A stretch of 64,000 bases of DNA from Flavobacterium microcysteis (GCF_006385255.1 NZ_VFJE01000053.1:1-64000); one strand, 5' to 3'; positions 45,304 through 54,436 are shown, counted from the stretch's first letter. The notes: generated from the sequence alone by a model not told the origin. A program made the numbers and translations.

Positions 45304-45915
45304 TCAATCAATAATCCATAACAGTACGGGTTTATCAGTCTTTTGGAGTTTTTTATCCAAAAGCTTCATAAAATCATCTGATACTGCCGGACAACCCCAA
45401 CTTAACGGAGCATATCTAGGAGCTATTTCTGTATTTGAAACTGCCGTCCAGGAATGCAGGACTATGACTCTGCTTACGGCATTACTATTTGTGGCATCTA
45501 ATCCATGAAGCCAGTATTTTATCTTGATGCCCCAAGTACTGGAATCTCTTTTTCCGATCTTGTACTTACCTTGTGACGAGCAGTGGCTATTGTCTTTATT
45601 GCTGAATTTTGCCTTTTCCCATTTCGTCTCATTGGTTTGGCCAACATCGCAGCTGCCGTGAGTCACAAGATTTTCATCACTGATTTTATCGGTCTTGAAA
45701 TCGTAGATATAAAATCTGTTTTTCCCGGAATGAACACTCAAGTCAATCAGGAAATAATAGTCTTCGTTAAATTTTTCTTTTTTACAAAATGCCTTTGCTT
45801 CTTTATGAAAGCTGGCATAATCACGCTTTTTGATATTCTTTTCGGTACTGGTGGCTGGTCCTTCGCTACAACTAATAAAATGCAAGGCCACAAATAGGAA
45901 GATTCTTTGGATCAT
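45304..45915 (-). CDS. L,D-transpeptidase-like (murein catalytic domain) lipoprotein
   Basis: A 203-aa protein with a short lipoprotein-like signal (FLFVALHFISCSEG). The catalytic domain of the YkuD_2 type follows: YFLIDLSVHSGKNRFYIYDF, VIVLHSWTAVSN with the conserved His, and LSWGCPAVS with the catalytic Cys. It may cross-link or trim peptidoglycan, or attach lipoproteins to it. It is a single-gene unit facing htpG. Confidence 0.85.
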   Translation of the reverse strand: MIQRIFLFVALHFISCSEGPATSTEKNIKKRDYASFHKEAKAFCKKEKFNEDYYFLIDLSVHSGKNRFYIYDFKTDKISDENLVTHGSCDVGQTNETKWEKAKFSNKDNSHCSSQGKYKIGKRDSSTWGIKIKYWLHGLDATNSNAVSRVIVLHSWTAVSNTEIAPRYAPLSWGCPAVSDDFMKLLDKKLQKTDKPVLLWIID

Positions 45916-46025
45916 AGTATTTCTATCGGATTTAAAATAAATTACTGGCTATTACTTCTTAACTACAATCCTGTTAAAATAGTATTATTTAATGACAAAA
46001 AAAGGATTAGCAAAAAACTATGCCT

Positions 46026-46033
46026 TATCTTTG
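46026..46033 (+). promoter_or_regulatory. -7 element of the EamA transporter gene
   Basis: TATCTTTG lies 22 bp before the chosen ATG at 46056. It falls inside the longer frame that begins at 46020, which argues against that earlier start. The -33 element is weak. Confidence 0.55.
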
Positions 46034-46055
46034 CCCGCTTTTTAAAAATGAAAAA

Positions 46056-46955
46056 ATGTTTGGAAATAAAGTATTAAAAGGAGTTTTTCTTGTAGGTCTT
46101 GGTGCTACGAGTTATGGAATGTTGGCAACTTTTGTAAAGATGGCCTATGGTGAAGGCTATACAACAGCCGAAGTTACTTCGTCGCAATTTTTGTTCGGGA
46201 TTATCGGAATACTTCTTATAAATGCTTTTCAAAAAACCAGAAAAGACAATGTTGTAATCAAAGCTTCTAAAAAGAATATTACACATTTGATGATTGCTGG
46301 TACGTCTACCGGATTGACCAGTATTTTTTACTATCTCGCAGTACGTTATATTCCTGTTTCAATCGGAATCGTATTGCTTATGCAGACGGTTTGGATGGGT
46401 GTGCTTTTAGAGATGTTTCTTGAAAAAAAGCTTCCTTCAACTACAAAGATAATTGCGGTTGTTATTGTATTGATTGGTACTGCTTTGGCAACAAATCTTA
46501 TCAATACTGAAGTTGACCTGGATTGGCGAGGTCTTGCCTGGGGACTTATGGCAGCAGCTTCTTTTACAACAACAATGTTTACAGCTAATAGAATTGCAGT
46601 CGGTATTTCTTCTGCGCAAAGAAGTCTTTATATGCTTTTAGGAGGTGGAATCATCGTGCTTATATTTGCGCTGATTACCCAAAACACGCCTTTTGACACT
46701 AGTATTTTCTTAAAATGGGGAATTGTACTTTCATTATTTGGAACCATCATACCTCCAATGTTATTGAATGCCGGATTTCCGCTTACAGGTATCGGATTGG
46801 GAAGTATTGTTTCTTCTCTTGAGCTTCCGGTTTCAGTACTTATGGCCTTTTTCCTTCTTCAAGAAGAAGTCGTATTCCTACAATGGCTGGGTATCGTGCT
46901 CATCATTCTGGCAATTGTCATTATGAATGTCAAGTTTCGGAAGCAGGAATCCTAA
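46056..46955 (+). CDS. EamA/DMT family transporter
   Basis: The 299-aa protein has about ten hydrophobic helices in two EamA halves (LKGVFLVGLGATSYGMLATFV, HLMIAGTSTGLTSIFYYLAV and, later, LAWGLMAAASFTTTMFTANR, LPVSVLMAFFLLQEEVVFLQWLGIVLIILAIVIM). The family exports small metabolites such as amino acids or takes up various solutes. No substrate is suggested by neighbours. The start was set after the TAnnTTTG box. Confidence 0.88.
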   Translation: MFGNKVLKGVFLVGLGATSYGMLATFVKMAYGEGYTTAEVTSSQFLFGIIGILLINAFQKTRKDNVVIKASKKNITHLMIAGTSTGLTSIFYYLAVRYIPVSIGIVLLMQTVWMGVLLEMFLEKKLPSTTKIIAVVIVLIGTALATNLINTEVDLDWRGLAWGLMAAASFTTTMFTANRIAVGISSAQRSLYMLLGGGIIVLIFALITQNTPFDTSIFLKWGIVLSLFGTIIPPMLLNAGFPLTGIGLGSIVSSLELPVSVLMAFFLLQEEVVFLQWLGIVLIILAIVIMNVKFRKQES

Positions 46956-46979
46956 AATTATATTTTTTACACTACTATG

Positions 46980-47002
46980 AACTGCCCGGATTTCGGGCAG
47001 TT
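46980..47002 (+). terminator. Terminator after the EamA gene
   Basis: Perfect 9-bp stem AACTGCCCG/CGGGCAGTT with a GATTT loop and a nine-T run. Confidence 0.92.
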
Positions 47003-47136
47003 TTTTTTTATTGTTTATCAGATTTCCCGCATTCGAAAAACCTTGCTTTATTTTTAAACGTATACAAAAAAATAATTGCATTACTTTGCATTGTCTTGAA
47101 AAGGGCGCTCCAAAACAAATAATACCGCGAATACTA

Positions 47137-48486
47137 ATGGGAAAGATATCTCTAAAAACCACTATTGACATAACCTTTATAGTTATCGTCACTTCTTTTG
47201 CAATTCTTGCCTACTCTATCCACAGCCGATCACAATCTGTAAGACAAAACAGGATGATCGTAAACCATACGAGCAATATCAATAGCGTGCTTGAAAAAGT
47301 GCTTTCCAGTACTATCGACATCGAAACAGGAACACGTGGCTATACGATTACCGGAGATGAAAATTACCTGGAAGTTTACAACCACGGACATAAAAATCTC
47401 GAAATATGGATTGATTCGCTTCGTTCTATGAACGAAACTGACGAATACCAAAATAAAAAGCTCGACACCTTGGAAAAGCTAATTGAATCCAAGCAGAAAG
47501 TAAGCGCTATGGTAATCAAGGCACGAAGAGAATATGGAATGGAAGAAGCTACAGAATTGATAAAAAAAGGCCGTGGCAAGGAAGTTATGGATTCTATCAG
47601 AAGATCAATACGTGACTACCAAAATCAGGCAGTGCTAATTTTATCCGACAATCTGGCCCAGACCGAAGAAAATGTGCAAGCTCGAAACAATCGTTTCTTT
47701 CTTTTTATTGTTGTCACATTTGCGATATTGATCTTTGCTTATATCAAGATTCGTCAGAATACGAAACGCTTACTATTGGATAAAATCATCCAGGAAAACC
47801 TGATGGATGAACTTACGATTCAAAACCAACAGCTTAATGATTTTGCCAGCATTACTTCACACAACCTCCGATCACCAGCATCAAACATTACGGCTCTGAT
47901 TGCTACTATTGAAGATGACAGTCCGATTGAAGAGTATAAGACAATTTTTGAAATGCTTAGAAAAGTAGCGCAGAACCTGAATGATTCGCTAAACCAGCTT
48001 ATGGAAGTACTGCATATCAAAAAAAATAAAATTGAAAAGGAAATATTGTCTTTCCATCAAGTCTATTCCAAGACAATTGAATCGCTACAAGGTGAAATTT
48101 TAAAATCTGGTGCCATAATAAAAGCTGATTTTAAAGAAGTATCAGAAATAGCCTATTCCAGAATCTACTTGGAAAGTATTTTTCACAATCTCATTAGCAA
48201 TGCTCTCAAATACAGAGCTATGGAAAGAACACCGGAAATTACAATTCGTTCTGAAAGAAAAAATAATATTGTTTATCTTTATGTTATTGATAACGGACTT
48301 GGAATCGATCTGACAAAAAATGGCCATAAGATTTTCGGTATGAACCAGATTTTCCATAATCACCCGGAGGCCAAAGGCATTGGGCTTTTTATGACGAAGA
48401 CACAAATCGAAAGTATGAAAGGGAAAATCTCTGTAGCCAGCGAAGTCAATATCGGAACCACGTTTACGGTCATGTTCGGAACATAA
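47137..48486 (+). CDS. CHASE3-domain sensor histidine kinase
   Basis: A 449-aa kinase started at MGKISLKTTID. The longer frame from 47011 would run through the preceding terminator T-run. It has a first membrane helix (ITFIVIVTSFAILAY), a periplasmic CHASE3-type domain (VLSSTIDIETGTRGYTITGDENYLEVY) and a second helix (FFLFIVVTFAILIFAYI). The H-box is ITSHNLRSPASN and the ATPase domain carries NLISNALKYR, VIDNGLGIDL and GIGLFMTKTQIESMKGKI. It resembles the PAS kinase at 31855-33378 but senses through the periplasm. No response regulator is adjacent. The sterol-desaturase-family gene starts 17 bp downstream. Confidence 0.92.
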   Translation: MGKISLKTTIDITFIVIVTSFAILAYSIHSRSQSVRQNRMIVNHTSNINSVLEKVLSSTIDIETGTRGYTITGDENYLEVYNHGHKNLEIWIDSLRSMNETDEYQNKKLDTLEKLIESKQKVSAMVIKARREYGMEEATELIKKGRGKEVMDSIRRSIRDYQNQAVLILSDNLAQTEENVQARNNRFFLFIVVTFAILIFAYIKIRQNTKRLLLDKIIQENLMDELTIQNQQLNDFASITSHNLRSPASNITALIATIEDDSPIEEYKTIFEMLRKVAQNLNDSLNQLMEVLHIKKNKIEKEILSFHQVYSKTIESLQGEILKSGAIIKADFKEVSEIAYSRIYLESIFHNLISNALKYRAMERTPEITIRSERKNNIVYLYVIDNGLGIDLTKNGHKIFGMNQIFHNHPEAKGIGLFMTKTQIESMKGKISVASEVNIGTTFTVMFGT

Positions 48487-48502
48487 ACTAAAATCGCAGG
48501 AT

Positions 48503-49345
48503 ATGAATGATATTGTCAATTATTTCTCAACCATTCCTTCATTGCACAGAGGCCTTATACTCGTGGGTGGCATTGCAATCTTTTGGATGATTGAAAACGC
48601 ATTTCCCTTATTTCGGTTCAATTATAAAAAATGGAATCATGCCGGAATCAATATCTTCTTTACCCTGACGACCATAGTTGTAAATTTCATTTTAGCTTTT
48701 ATATTGCTTCTGGCCTCGGAATGGGCATTAAAAAACAATTTTGGAGTTCTTGAGTGGCTACCAGAACTTCCGTTATGGCTGTATACTTTAATCGGATTAT
48801 TACTTCTTGACCTTATTGGAGCTTATTTAGCACATCTTGTACAGCACAAAACCCGATGGCTCTGGCATTTCCACTTGATTCATCATACGGACACCTGGGT
48901 AGACACGACTACTGCCAACAGACATCATCCGGGAGAAAGTGTCGTACGCTTTGTATTTACTGCTGCTGCCGTACTCATAACTGGTGCTCCGATGTGGCTT
49001 GCATTTTTATACCAATCCTTATCGGTTGTTTTTTCTCAATTTAACCATGCCAATCTTTCGCTTCCTGAAAAGCTCGACAGATACATCAGTTATATTATCG
49101 TTTCTCCGAATATGCACAAAGTGCACCATCATTATGTTTTGCCTTATACAGATTCTAATTATGGCAATATCTTCTCTATATGGGACAGGCTTTTTGGTAC
49201 TTTTTTGACACTCCCAAAAGAAAACATTATCTACGGTGTTGATACTCATATGCAACCATCCGAAAATAATCGCCTCTCTAATCTGGTTGCAATTCCCTTT
49301 CAGAAACACAGATCTCCTCAAACTGTTCCCGAAGAAAAAATTTAA
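48503..49345 (+). CDS. Sterol desaturase/fatty acid hydroxylase family protein
   Basis: A 280-aa membrane protein with several helices and the three histidine clusters of the di-iron superfamily: HLVQH, HLIHHTD and HKVHHHY, plus NRHHPGE. Family enzymes hydroxylate or desaturate lipid or carotenoid-type substrates at the membrane. The ending YTDSNYGNIFSIWDRLFGTF is the typical family tail. It follows the CHASE3 kinase by 17 bp, so the kinase might be cotranscribed with a lipid-modifying enzyme. Confidence 0.9.
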   Translation: MNDIVNYFSTIPSLHRGLILVGGIAIFWMIENAFPLFRFNYKKWNHAGINIFFTLTTIVVNFILAFILLLASEWALKNNFGVLEWLPELPLWLYTLIGLLLLDLIGAYLAHLVQHKTRWLWHFHLIHHTDTWVDTTTANRHHPGESVVRFVFTAAAVLITGAPMWLAFLYQSLSVVFSQFNHANLSLPEKLDRYISYIIVSPNMHKVHHHYVLPYTDSNYGNIFSIWDRLFGTFLTLPKENIIYGVDTHMQPSENNRLSNLVAIPFQKHRSPQTVPEEKI

Positions 49346-49437
49346 GACCGCTTGAAAAAGTAATTATTTTTTTTATTAATATTGAGTAACAATTAAAAAA
49401 CGTACAATTACTATTTATCTGAATTAATTTTCATGTA

Positions 49438-49716
49438 ATGAAAAAAGGCAAAAACATTGAGCTGACTCGAGAGGAAAATGAAAAGCTTGTTACATTGGCT
49501 TTAGAGGAAAAAAATCCTTTTGAGATTATTAAAAAAGAGTTAGGATTAACCGAAAAGGATGTAATCGAAATAATGAAGAAAAGACTTACCGCAGATAAAT
49601 TTGAGCTGTGGAAGAAAAAAGCAATGGCTAGCAAGCCTAAGCCAAAACCGCCAAAGATTGATGATTTTGATGAAGATTTGGACGGGAAATACTACATCAA
49701 GAATAAATTTGATTAA
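49438..49716 (+). CDS. DUF2805 small protein (TIGR03643 type)
   Basis: A 92-aa basic protein with the family core LVTLALEEKNPFEIIKKELGLTEKDVIEIMKKRL and FELWKKKAMA, reading like a helix-turn-helix followed by a Lys/Pro-rich linker (KPKPKPPKIDDFDEDLDGKYY). The function is unknown. Size and charge would allow nucleic-acid binding. It is a single gene closed by a terminator. Confidence 0.85.
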   Translation: MKKGKNIELTREENEKLVTLALEEKNPFEIIKKELGLTEKDVIEIMKKRLTADKFELWKKKAMASKPKPKPPKIDDFDEDLDGKYYIKNKFD

Positions 49717-49729
49717 CATAAATACTTTA

Positions 49730-49754
49730 AAAATATTCCTTTTAGGAATATTTT
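49730..49754 (+). terminator. Terminator after the DUF2805 gene
   Basis: An 11-bp stem AAAATATTCCT/AGGAATATTTT with a TTT loop and T-run. Confidence 0.82.
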
Positions 49755-49777
49755 TTTTGCCTTTACCTCAAATAAAA

Positions 49778-49851
49778 CATAAACTAAAATTAATTTTATT
49801 TAAGTTTGCATAAACTTTATTAATATAAAATTGAATTAATTTTAGTTTATG
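49778..49851 (+). promoter_or_regulatory. Long inverted repeat with a third copy over the DUF2089 operon start
   Basis: CATAAACTAAAATTAATT (49778-49795) recurs as its exact reverse complement at 49834-49851, an 18-bp perfect inverted repeat. The right arm includes the ATG of the DUF2089 gene. A third, direct copy, CATAAACTTTATTAAT (49809-49824), lies between them. A candidate -7 box TAAGTTTG (49801-49808) sits directly before the middle copy. This arrangement looks like an operator occupied by a dimeric regulator, or an RNA fold controlling the start codon. Confidence 0.75.
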
Positions 49852-50130
49852 ACACCAAAACTCCCAATTCATTGTCCCAGTTGTAGCGACTCTCTCTCTG
49901 TTTCACAGTTGAAGTGCGAGAACTGCCAGACTACCGTTTCCGGTAACTATTCGCTTCCCTTCTATCTCCAGCTTTCTGAAGAAGAACAAAATTTTATCCT
50001 TCAATTTTTCCTTACCAGCGGCAGCCTTAAAGAAATGGCCGTGCAGATGGGCAATAGCTACCCCACTGTTAGGAACAAACTGGATGATATTATTGAAAAA
50101 ATAAAAAAACTTAAATCCGGAAACCAATGA
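49849..50130 (+). CDS. DUF2089 protein: zinc ribbon plus helix-turn-helix
   Basis: A 93-aa protein. The N-terminal zinc ribbon has CPSC and CENC pairs (HCPSCSDSL, LKCENCQTT). The C-terminal helices (FILQFFLTSGSLKEMAVQMGNSYPTVRNKLDDIIEKIKKL) look like a sigma-region-4-type HTH. The start codon lies inside an 18-bp inverted repeat, which suggests autoregulation. Its stop overlaps the next start (ATGA), so it is coupled to the membrane-protein gene. It probably regulates this operon. Confidence 0.88.
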   Translation: MTPKLPIHCPSCSDSLSVSQLKCENCQTTVSGNYSLPFYLQLSEEEQNFILQFFLTSGSLKEMAVQMGNSYPTVRNKLDDIIEKIKKLKSGNQ

Positions 50131-50720
50131 AAAAGCTCTTTTTTAACCCGTTCGAAAAAAACTCAGAAACCAGGCTTCTTGTTTTTGGATTAATCATAAC
50201 TGCAATCGGAAGTTATCTTGGCTATCTTTTAAATGGCAGATATGACGGTGTTATTGACTTACATTTTACAAAAAACACCACACTTGCCCAACCTTTTATC
50301 GATAACCTGATTAATATTGTTTCCTTATTTGCAGTACTTTTTCTTGTTGGGAAGCTCATTAACTCCAAAACCAGAATAATTGACATCCTAAGTCCTATTC
50401 TTATCTCACGTATACCTTTTTACCTGTTGACTTTTTTCAATTTCAGAAATTATATTTCAGATGTCACTGCCAGCATCGTTGAAAAACTAGACCTAAAAGC
50501 AATGCCTACTGAACTAGACCTGTCTCCAGTTAGCATGATACTATTAATGCTGTTTGCCATGATATCTATTTTGTGTCTGGTATGGTTTATAATCCTTCTC
50601 TACAACGGATTTAAAATAGCAACCAACTGTAAGACCATTGCACACAAATTATATTTCGCACTTGCTATTGTGGCTGCAGAAATTATTTCCAAAATCCTTA
50701 TCTCACTTCTTACCTATTAA
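50127..50720 (+). CDS. YIP1-like integral membrane protein
   Basis: The 197-aa protein has five or so hydrophobic segments (LLVFGLIITAIGSYLGYLL, LINIVSLFAVLFLVGKLI, LSPVSMILLMLFAMISILCLVWFIILLYNGF, ALAIVAAEIISKILISLL). It resembles the small YIP1-family proteins of Bacteroidota in layout, but the match is by eye only. It overlaps the DUF2089 gene by four bases, and the hydrolase gene starts four bases after its stop, forming a tight three-gene unit. Confidence 0.72.
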   Translation: MKKLFFNPFEKNSETRLLVFGLIITAIGSYLGYLLNGRYDGVIDLHFTKNTTLAQPFIDNLINIVSLFAVLFLVGKLINSKTRIIDILSPILISRIPFYLLTFFNFRNYISDVTASIVEKLDLKAMPTELDLSPVSMILLMLFAMISILCLVWFIILLYNGFKIATNCKTIAHKLYFALAIVAAEIISKILISLLTY

Positions 50721-50724
50721 CATC

Positions 50725-51666
50725 ATGATCAAAAAAATAATCTCACTTAGTTTTGTATTCTTTTCAGCAGTAGCCTCGTTTTCACAAGAAAGCAAATTTT
50801 CTACAGAGGAAATAGACATCAACCCTTTTATCCCGGGAACTCTTTACACTCCTGAAAAGGCTTCTAAAAAAACAGACTTGATTATCCTGATTGCAGGTTC
50901 AGGACCAACTGATAGAAATGGGAACCAGCTGGGTGCCATCAGCAACTGCTTAAAATTTTTAGCTGAGGGTCTGGCCAAAAACAATTTTGCAGTTTACAAT
51001 TATGACAAAAGGCCTATTGTTGAAATGCGTTCCGGAAAATTAGATGAATCCAAACTAAGCTTTGACCCTTTAATCCAAGATGTAAAAGATATCGTAAGCT
51101 ACTTCAAAGCAAAAAAACAGTTTCATAAAATCATCATTGCCGGACATAGTGAAGGATCTCTGATTGGTATGAATGCCGCACTACCTGATGCGGATGCTTT
51201 TATTTCGCTTGCCGGTGCAGGCAGGCCGATCGATGAAGTTTTGGTAGAACAGATTGGGAAGAGAGCGCCAATGTTGAAAGAAGAAACAGCCAAAGGTCTT
51301 GAACTTCTCAAAAAAGGAGAAACTTTTGAAGCTAAAAATCCAATGTTAGCAGGACTTTTCAGAGCAAGTGTCCAACCTTATATGATTTCATGGCTGAAAC
51401 ACAATCCGCAGGAAGAAATCAAAAAACTACAAATCCCTATTCTTATTATTAATGGCACAAAAGACATACAGATTCCAGTACAAGACGCTGAATTGCTCCA
51501 TAATGCCAATCCGAAATCGGAATTAGTCCTTATTGAAAACATGAACCATATATTCAAAGAAATCAAAGGAGATGAGACCGAAAACATGGGAAGTTACACG
51601 AATCCGAACCTTCCGGTGATGCCTCAACTTATAGAAAAAATTACTACCTTTCTCAAAAAAATATAA
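50725..51666 (+). CDS. Secreted alpha/beta hydrolase
   Basis: A 313-aa protein started at MIKKIISLSFVFFSAVASFSQ, which gives a clean signal peptide; the longer frame overlaps the upstream gene. It has the oxyanion-region IAGSGPTDRNGN, nucleophile elbow AGHSEGS, the acid in NGTKDIQIPV and catalytic His in ENMNHIFK. It is a periplasmic or surface serine hydrolase of unknown substrate. It is third in the DUF2089 operon, so its expression is probably set by the palindromic element at 49778-49851. Confidence 0.9.
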   Translation: MIKKIISLSFVFFSAVASFSQESKFSTEEIDINPFIPGTLYTPEKASKKTDLIILIAGSGPTDRNGNQLGAISNCLKFLAEGLAKNNFAVYNYDKRPIVEMRSGKLDESKLSFDPLIQDVKDIVSYFKAKKQFHKIIIAGHSEGSLIGMNAALPDADAFISLAGAGRPIDEVLVEQIGKRAPMLKEETAKGLELLKKGETFEAKNPMLAGLFRASVQPYMISWLKHNPQEEIKKLQIPILIINGTKDIQIPVQDAELLHNANPKSELVLIENMNHIFKEIKGDETENMGSYTNPNLPVMPQLIEKITTFLKKI

Positions 51667-51742
51667 TTCTTTCTTAAATAAAACAGGAAGCTGTAACAAA
51701 AAACTAGTTTGGCGAACCTATTGAGGATAAAACAAAAAAATA

Positions 51743-53590
51743 ATGAGAAAAATAGTTTATTCACTGGCAGTTGCTGCATTATTATGGAGCTGCAAACCCT
51801 CTGAAAATATAGTATCAAACATCACAAAAAATGAAGTTGAGGTACAAATCGACCTTAACGGCATCAAAGATGACAAAGTAATGGTTACAGTCGTACCGCC
51901 AGCGATTAAATCCGAGAAGATTACCTATCATATTCCTAAAATAATACCAGGAACCTATTCTGAAGACGATTATGGGAAATTTTTAGAAAACGTAAAAGCT
52001 TACGATGCCAAAGGCAATGCATTGAGTGTAGCCAAAACAGATGATAACTCCTGGACTATCAGCGATGCAAAAAAACTTGCAAAACTGACCTATTGGGTAA
52101 ATGACACCTATGATATTGAAAGTACACATGATATTTTTTCACCGGCTGGTAGTAATATCGAGGCAGGAAAAAACATCATGTTGAATACTCATGCTTTTGT
52201 AGGCTATTTTAAAGAGTTTCTTGATGTTCCTTATCAGGTAAACATTACGCATCCCGCAACACTTTGGGGTGCAACATCAATGACCGATACGGATGCTTCT
52301 GACACCAAAGACATTTTTACTGTTTCCAGATATTCTGAATTGGTAGAAAATCCTATTATGTATTCCAAACCGGATTATACAACTTTTACTGTAAACGGGA
52401 TGGAAATCCTGATTGCCGTTTATTCTCCAAACGGTATAGTTACTGCAGAGAGCATTACTCCAGAGATGAAAACAATGATGACTGCACAAAAGAATTTCTT
52501 AGGCAAATTCAATTCTACAAAAAAATATAGTGTTCTTATCTATCTGTCTGACACATCCCGCAATGATGCCCACGGTTTTGGAGCTTTGGAACATCCTACA
52601 GCAACAACGGTAGTAATGCCGGAAGCTATGCCAAAAGAACAATTAGCCGAGCAGTTGAAAGATGTTGTTTCTCATGAGTTCTTCCATATCGTGACGCCAT
52701 TGACAATACATTCAAAAGAAATCCAGTTCTTTGACTATAACAAGCCAAAAATGTCGGAGCACTTATGGATGTATGAAGGTGTGACTGAATATTTCGCAAA
52801 CCTTTTCCAGGTCAATCAAGGCTTAATTACCGAAGATGAATTTTACGAAAGAATGGCTACCAAAATTGCCAATGCTTCGACTATGGATGACACCATGCCA
52901 TTTACCAAAATGAGTTCTATGGTGTTACAGAAACCTTATAAGGAACAATACCAAAACGTATACGAAAAAGGGGCCTTGATAGCCATGTGTATTGACATAC
53001 AGATTCGCCAGGACAGCAACGGACAAAGAGGCATTCTTGACCTGATGCAGAAACTTTCTAACGAATATGGCACTAAAAAAGCTTTTGACGATTCAGAACT
53101 TTTTGACAAAATCGAGTCTTTGACTTCACCAGAAGTTCGAAAGTTCCTTGACACTTATGTTGCTGGGCCAACACCTATTCCTTATGATGTTTATTTTGCT
53201 AAAATGGGCGTTACAAAAGCGATGACTAAGGTTACAGGAAATGCCTTCCTTAAAGGTATGGAGCCTAACTTCTCAATCAATCCGGCAACAAAAGAAATTT
53301 TTATACTTGCAGGTAGTGAAAAGCTTGATTTCTATAAGAATCTGGGCGTAAAAGATGCCGATATACTTCTTGAAGTCAATGGCACAAAATACAATCTTGA
53401 CAATGTTTATGATATGATCATGGGCAGCTTGACATGGAAAGAAAATGACCCGATTACAGTAAAAGTAAAACGTAACGGTAAAGAAATGCAACTAAAAGGA
53501 AATATCAAGCTTCCTAGTGAAGAAGTAGAAGGATATCAGGCTACCGATGCGAGTAAAGCCAAATTAAAAGAAGCCTGGTTAAAAGGATAA
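51743..53590 (+). CDS. M61 family metallopeptidase (glycyl aminopeptidase-like), lipoprotein
   Basis: A 615-aa protein with lipobox signal (SLAVAALLWSCKPS). The N-terminal M61 beta domain (about 30-200) precedes the peptidase domain with zinc motif VVSHEFFHIVTPL (HExxH, about 311-315) and LWMYEGVTEYFANLF with the third ligand Glu. A PDZ-like domain is at the C-terminus (LGVKDADILLEVNGTKYN). Family enzymes remove N-terminal Gly or Ala residues. It is probably an outer-membrane or periplasmic exopeptidase for nutrition. A single-gene unit with a terminator. Confidence 0.93.
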   Translation: MRKIVYSLAVAALLWSCKPSENIVSNITKNEVEVQIDLNGIKDDKVMVTVVPPAIKSEKITYHIPKIIPGTYSEDDYGKFLENVKAYDAKGNALSVAKTDDNSWTISDAKKLAKLTYWVNDTYDIESTHDIFSPAGSNIEAGKNIMLNTHAFVGYFKEFLDVPYQVNITHPATLWGATSMTDTDASDTKDIFTVSRYSELVENPIMYSKPDYTTFTVNGMEILIAVYSPNGIVTAESITPEMKTMMTAQKNFLGKFNSTKKYSVLIYLSDTSRNDAHGFGALEHPTATTVVMPEAMPKEQLAEQLKDVVSHEFFHIVTPLTIHSKEIQFFDYNKPKMSEHLWMYEGVTEYFANLFQVNQGLITEDEFYERMATKIANASTMDDTMPFTKMSSMVLQKPYKEQYQNVYEKGALIAMCIDIQIRQDSNGQRGILDLMQKLSNEYGTKKAFDDSELFDKIESLTSPEVRKFLDTYVAGPTPIPYDVYFAKMGVTKAMTKVTGNAFLKGMEPNFSINPATKEIFILAGSEKLDFYKNLGVKDADILLEVNGTKYNLDNVYDMIMGSLTWKENDPITVKVKRNGKEMQLKGNIKLPSEEVEGYQATDASKAKLKEAWLKG

Positions 53591-53608
53591 TCAGCATACT
53601 ATAAAACT

Positions 53609-53639
53609 AATCCCCAATTTAAAATCTAAATTGGGGATT
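53609..53639 (+). terminator. Terminator after the M61 peptidase gene
   Basis: A perfect 12-bp stem AATCCCCAATTT/AAATTGGGGATT, 7-base loop and T-run. Confidence 0.88.
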
Positions 53640-53716
53640 TTTTTATTATTTTGCCGCAAATTAAAAATCAGGGGCTGCCAAGAATAAAACTGCCCGCAAA
53701 AATACCAGCAACAATT

Positions 53717-54430
53717 ATGAGAAAAATAGTGTTTGCTTTTGCAGCATTAGCAATGATTTCCTGTAAGGAAGAAAAGAAAGAAGGAAATCTTCACATCAAA
53801 GGAAATGTGGAAGGCTTAAAACAAGGAACGCTTTATATTCAGAAAATTGTGGATACGGCGTTAGTTGCTGTTGATACGATTGTTATCAAGGGGAACTCTC
53901 ATTTTGAAAGCCATCTGACTATCGATTCGCCAGAAATGCTTTACCTGTTTTTAGATAGAGGCGAAACTAATAGCATTGACAACAATTTAATGTTTTTTGC
54001 CGAGCCTGGAAACATGACAATCGACACAAGACTGGATTCCTTTTTTGCTGCAGCAAAAATAACAGGCTCTGAAAATCAAAAATTATTTGAAGAATACAGA
54101 AAAATCATGTCAAGGTACAAAAACACGCAATTAAGCCTGACAGAAGAGAAATTAAGAGCGCTACAATTTAAGAGAGATGTTTCGTCAGATTTTGACAAGA
54201 AGAATAGCGACAACCTAAAAAGAAAATATCTGATGGCCATCAACTTTGCCTTAAACAACAAAGACCATGACATCGCTCCATATATCGCTCTAGCGGACAT
54301 TTATAATGCCAACATTAAGTATCTGGACACTATAGACAAATCTATGGCTCCAAAAATAGCACAATCCAAATACGGAAAGATGCTAACGAAGTTTGTAGCT
54401 GAAAGAAAACAAGCAGAACAGAAACAGTAA
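53717..54430 (+). CDS. DUF4369 lipoprotein
   Basis: A 237-aa protein started at MRKIVFAFAALAMISCKEE, which gives a lipobox signal; the 22 residues of the longer frame lack any signal character. The DUF4369 beta domain follows (LHIKGNVEGLKQGTLYIQKI, MLYLFLDRGETNSI, AEPGNMTIDTRL, ITGSENQKLFEEYRKIM). DUF4369 is usually the N-terminal part of thioredoxin-like proteins, but no CxxC thioredoxin domain is present here. The remainder is helical, so this is a stand-alone DUF4369 protein. A bidirectional terminator follows immediately. Confidence 0.85.
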   Translation: MRKIVFAFAALAMISCKEEKKEGNLHIKGNVEGLKQGTLYIQKIVDTALVAVDTIVIKGNSHFESHLTIDSPEMLYLFLDRGETNSIDNNLMFFAEPGNMTIDTRLDSFFAAAKITGSENQKLFEEYRKIMSRYKNTQLSLTEEKLRALQFKRDVSSDFDKKNSDNLKRKYLMAINFALNNKDHDIAPYIALADIYNANIKYLDTIDKSMAPKIAQSKYGKMLTKFVAERKQAEQKQ

Positions 54431-54436
54431 TAAAAA

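Noticed and set aside
46020..46055. Longer N-terminus for the EamA transporter
   Set aside because: The added stretch contains the TATCTTTG promoter box and encodes no membrane-protein-like sequence.
47011..47136. Longer N-terminus for the CHASE3 kinase
   Set aside because: It starts just after the upstream terminator stem and adds 42 residues unlike kinase leaders. The ATG at 47137 precedes the first membrane helix.
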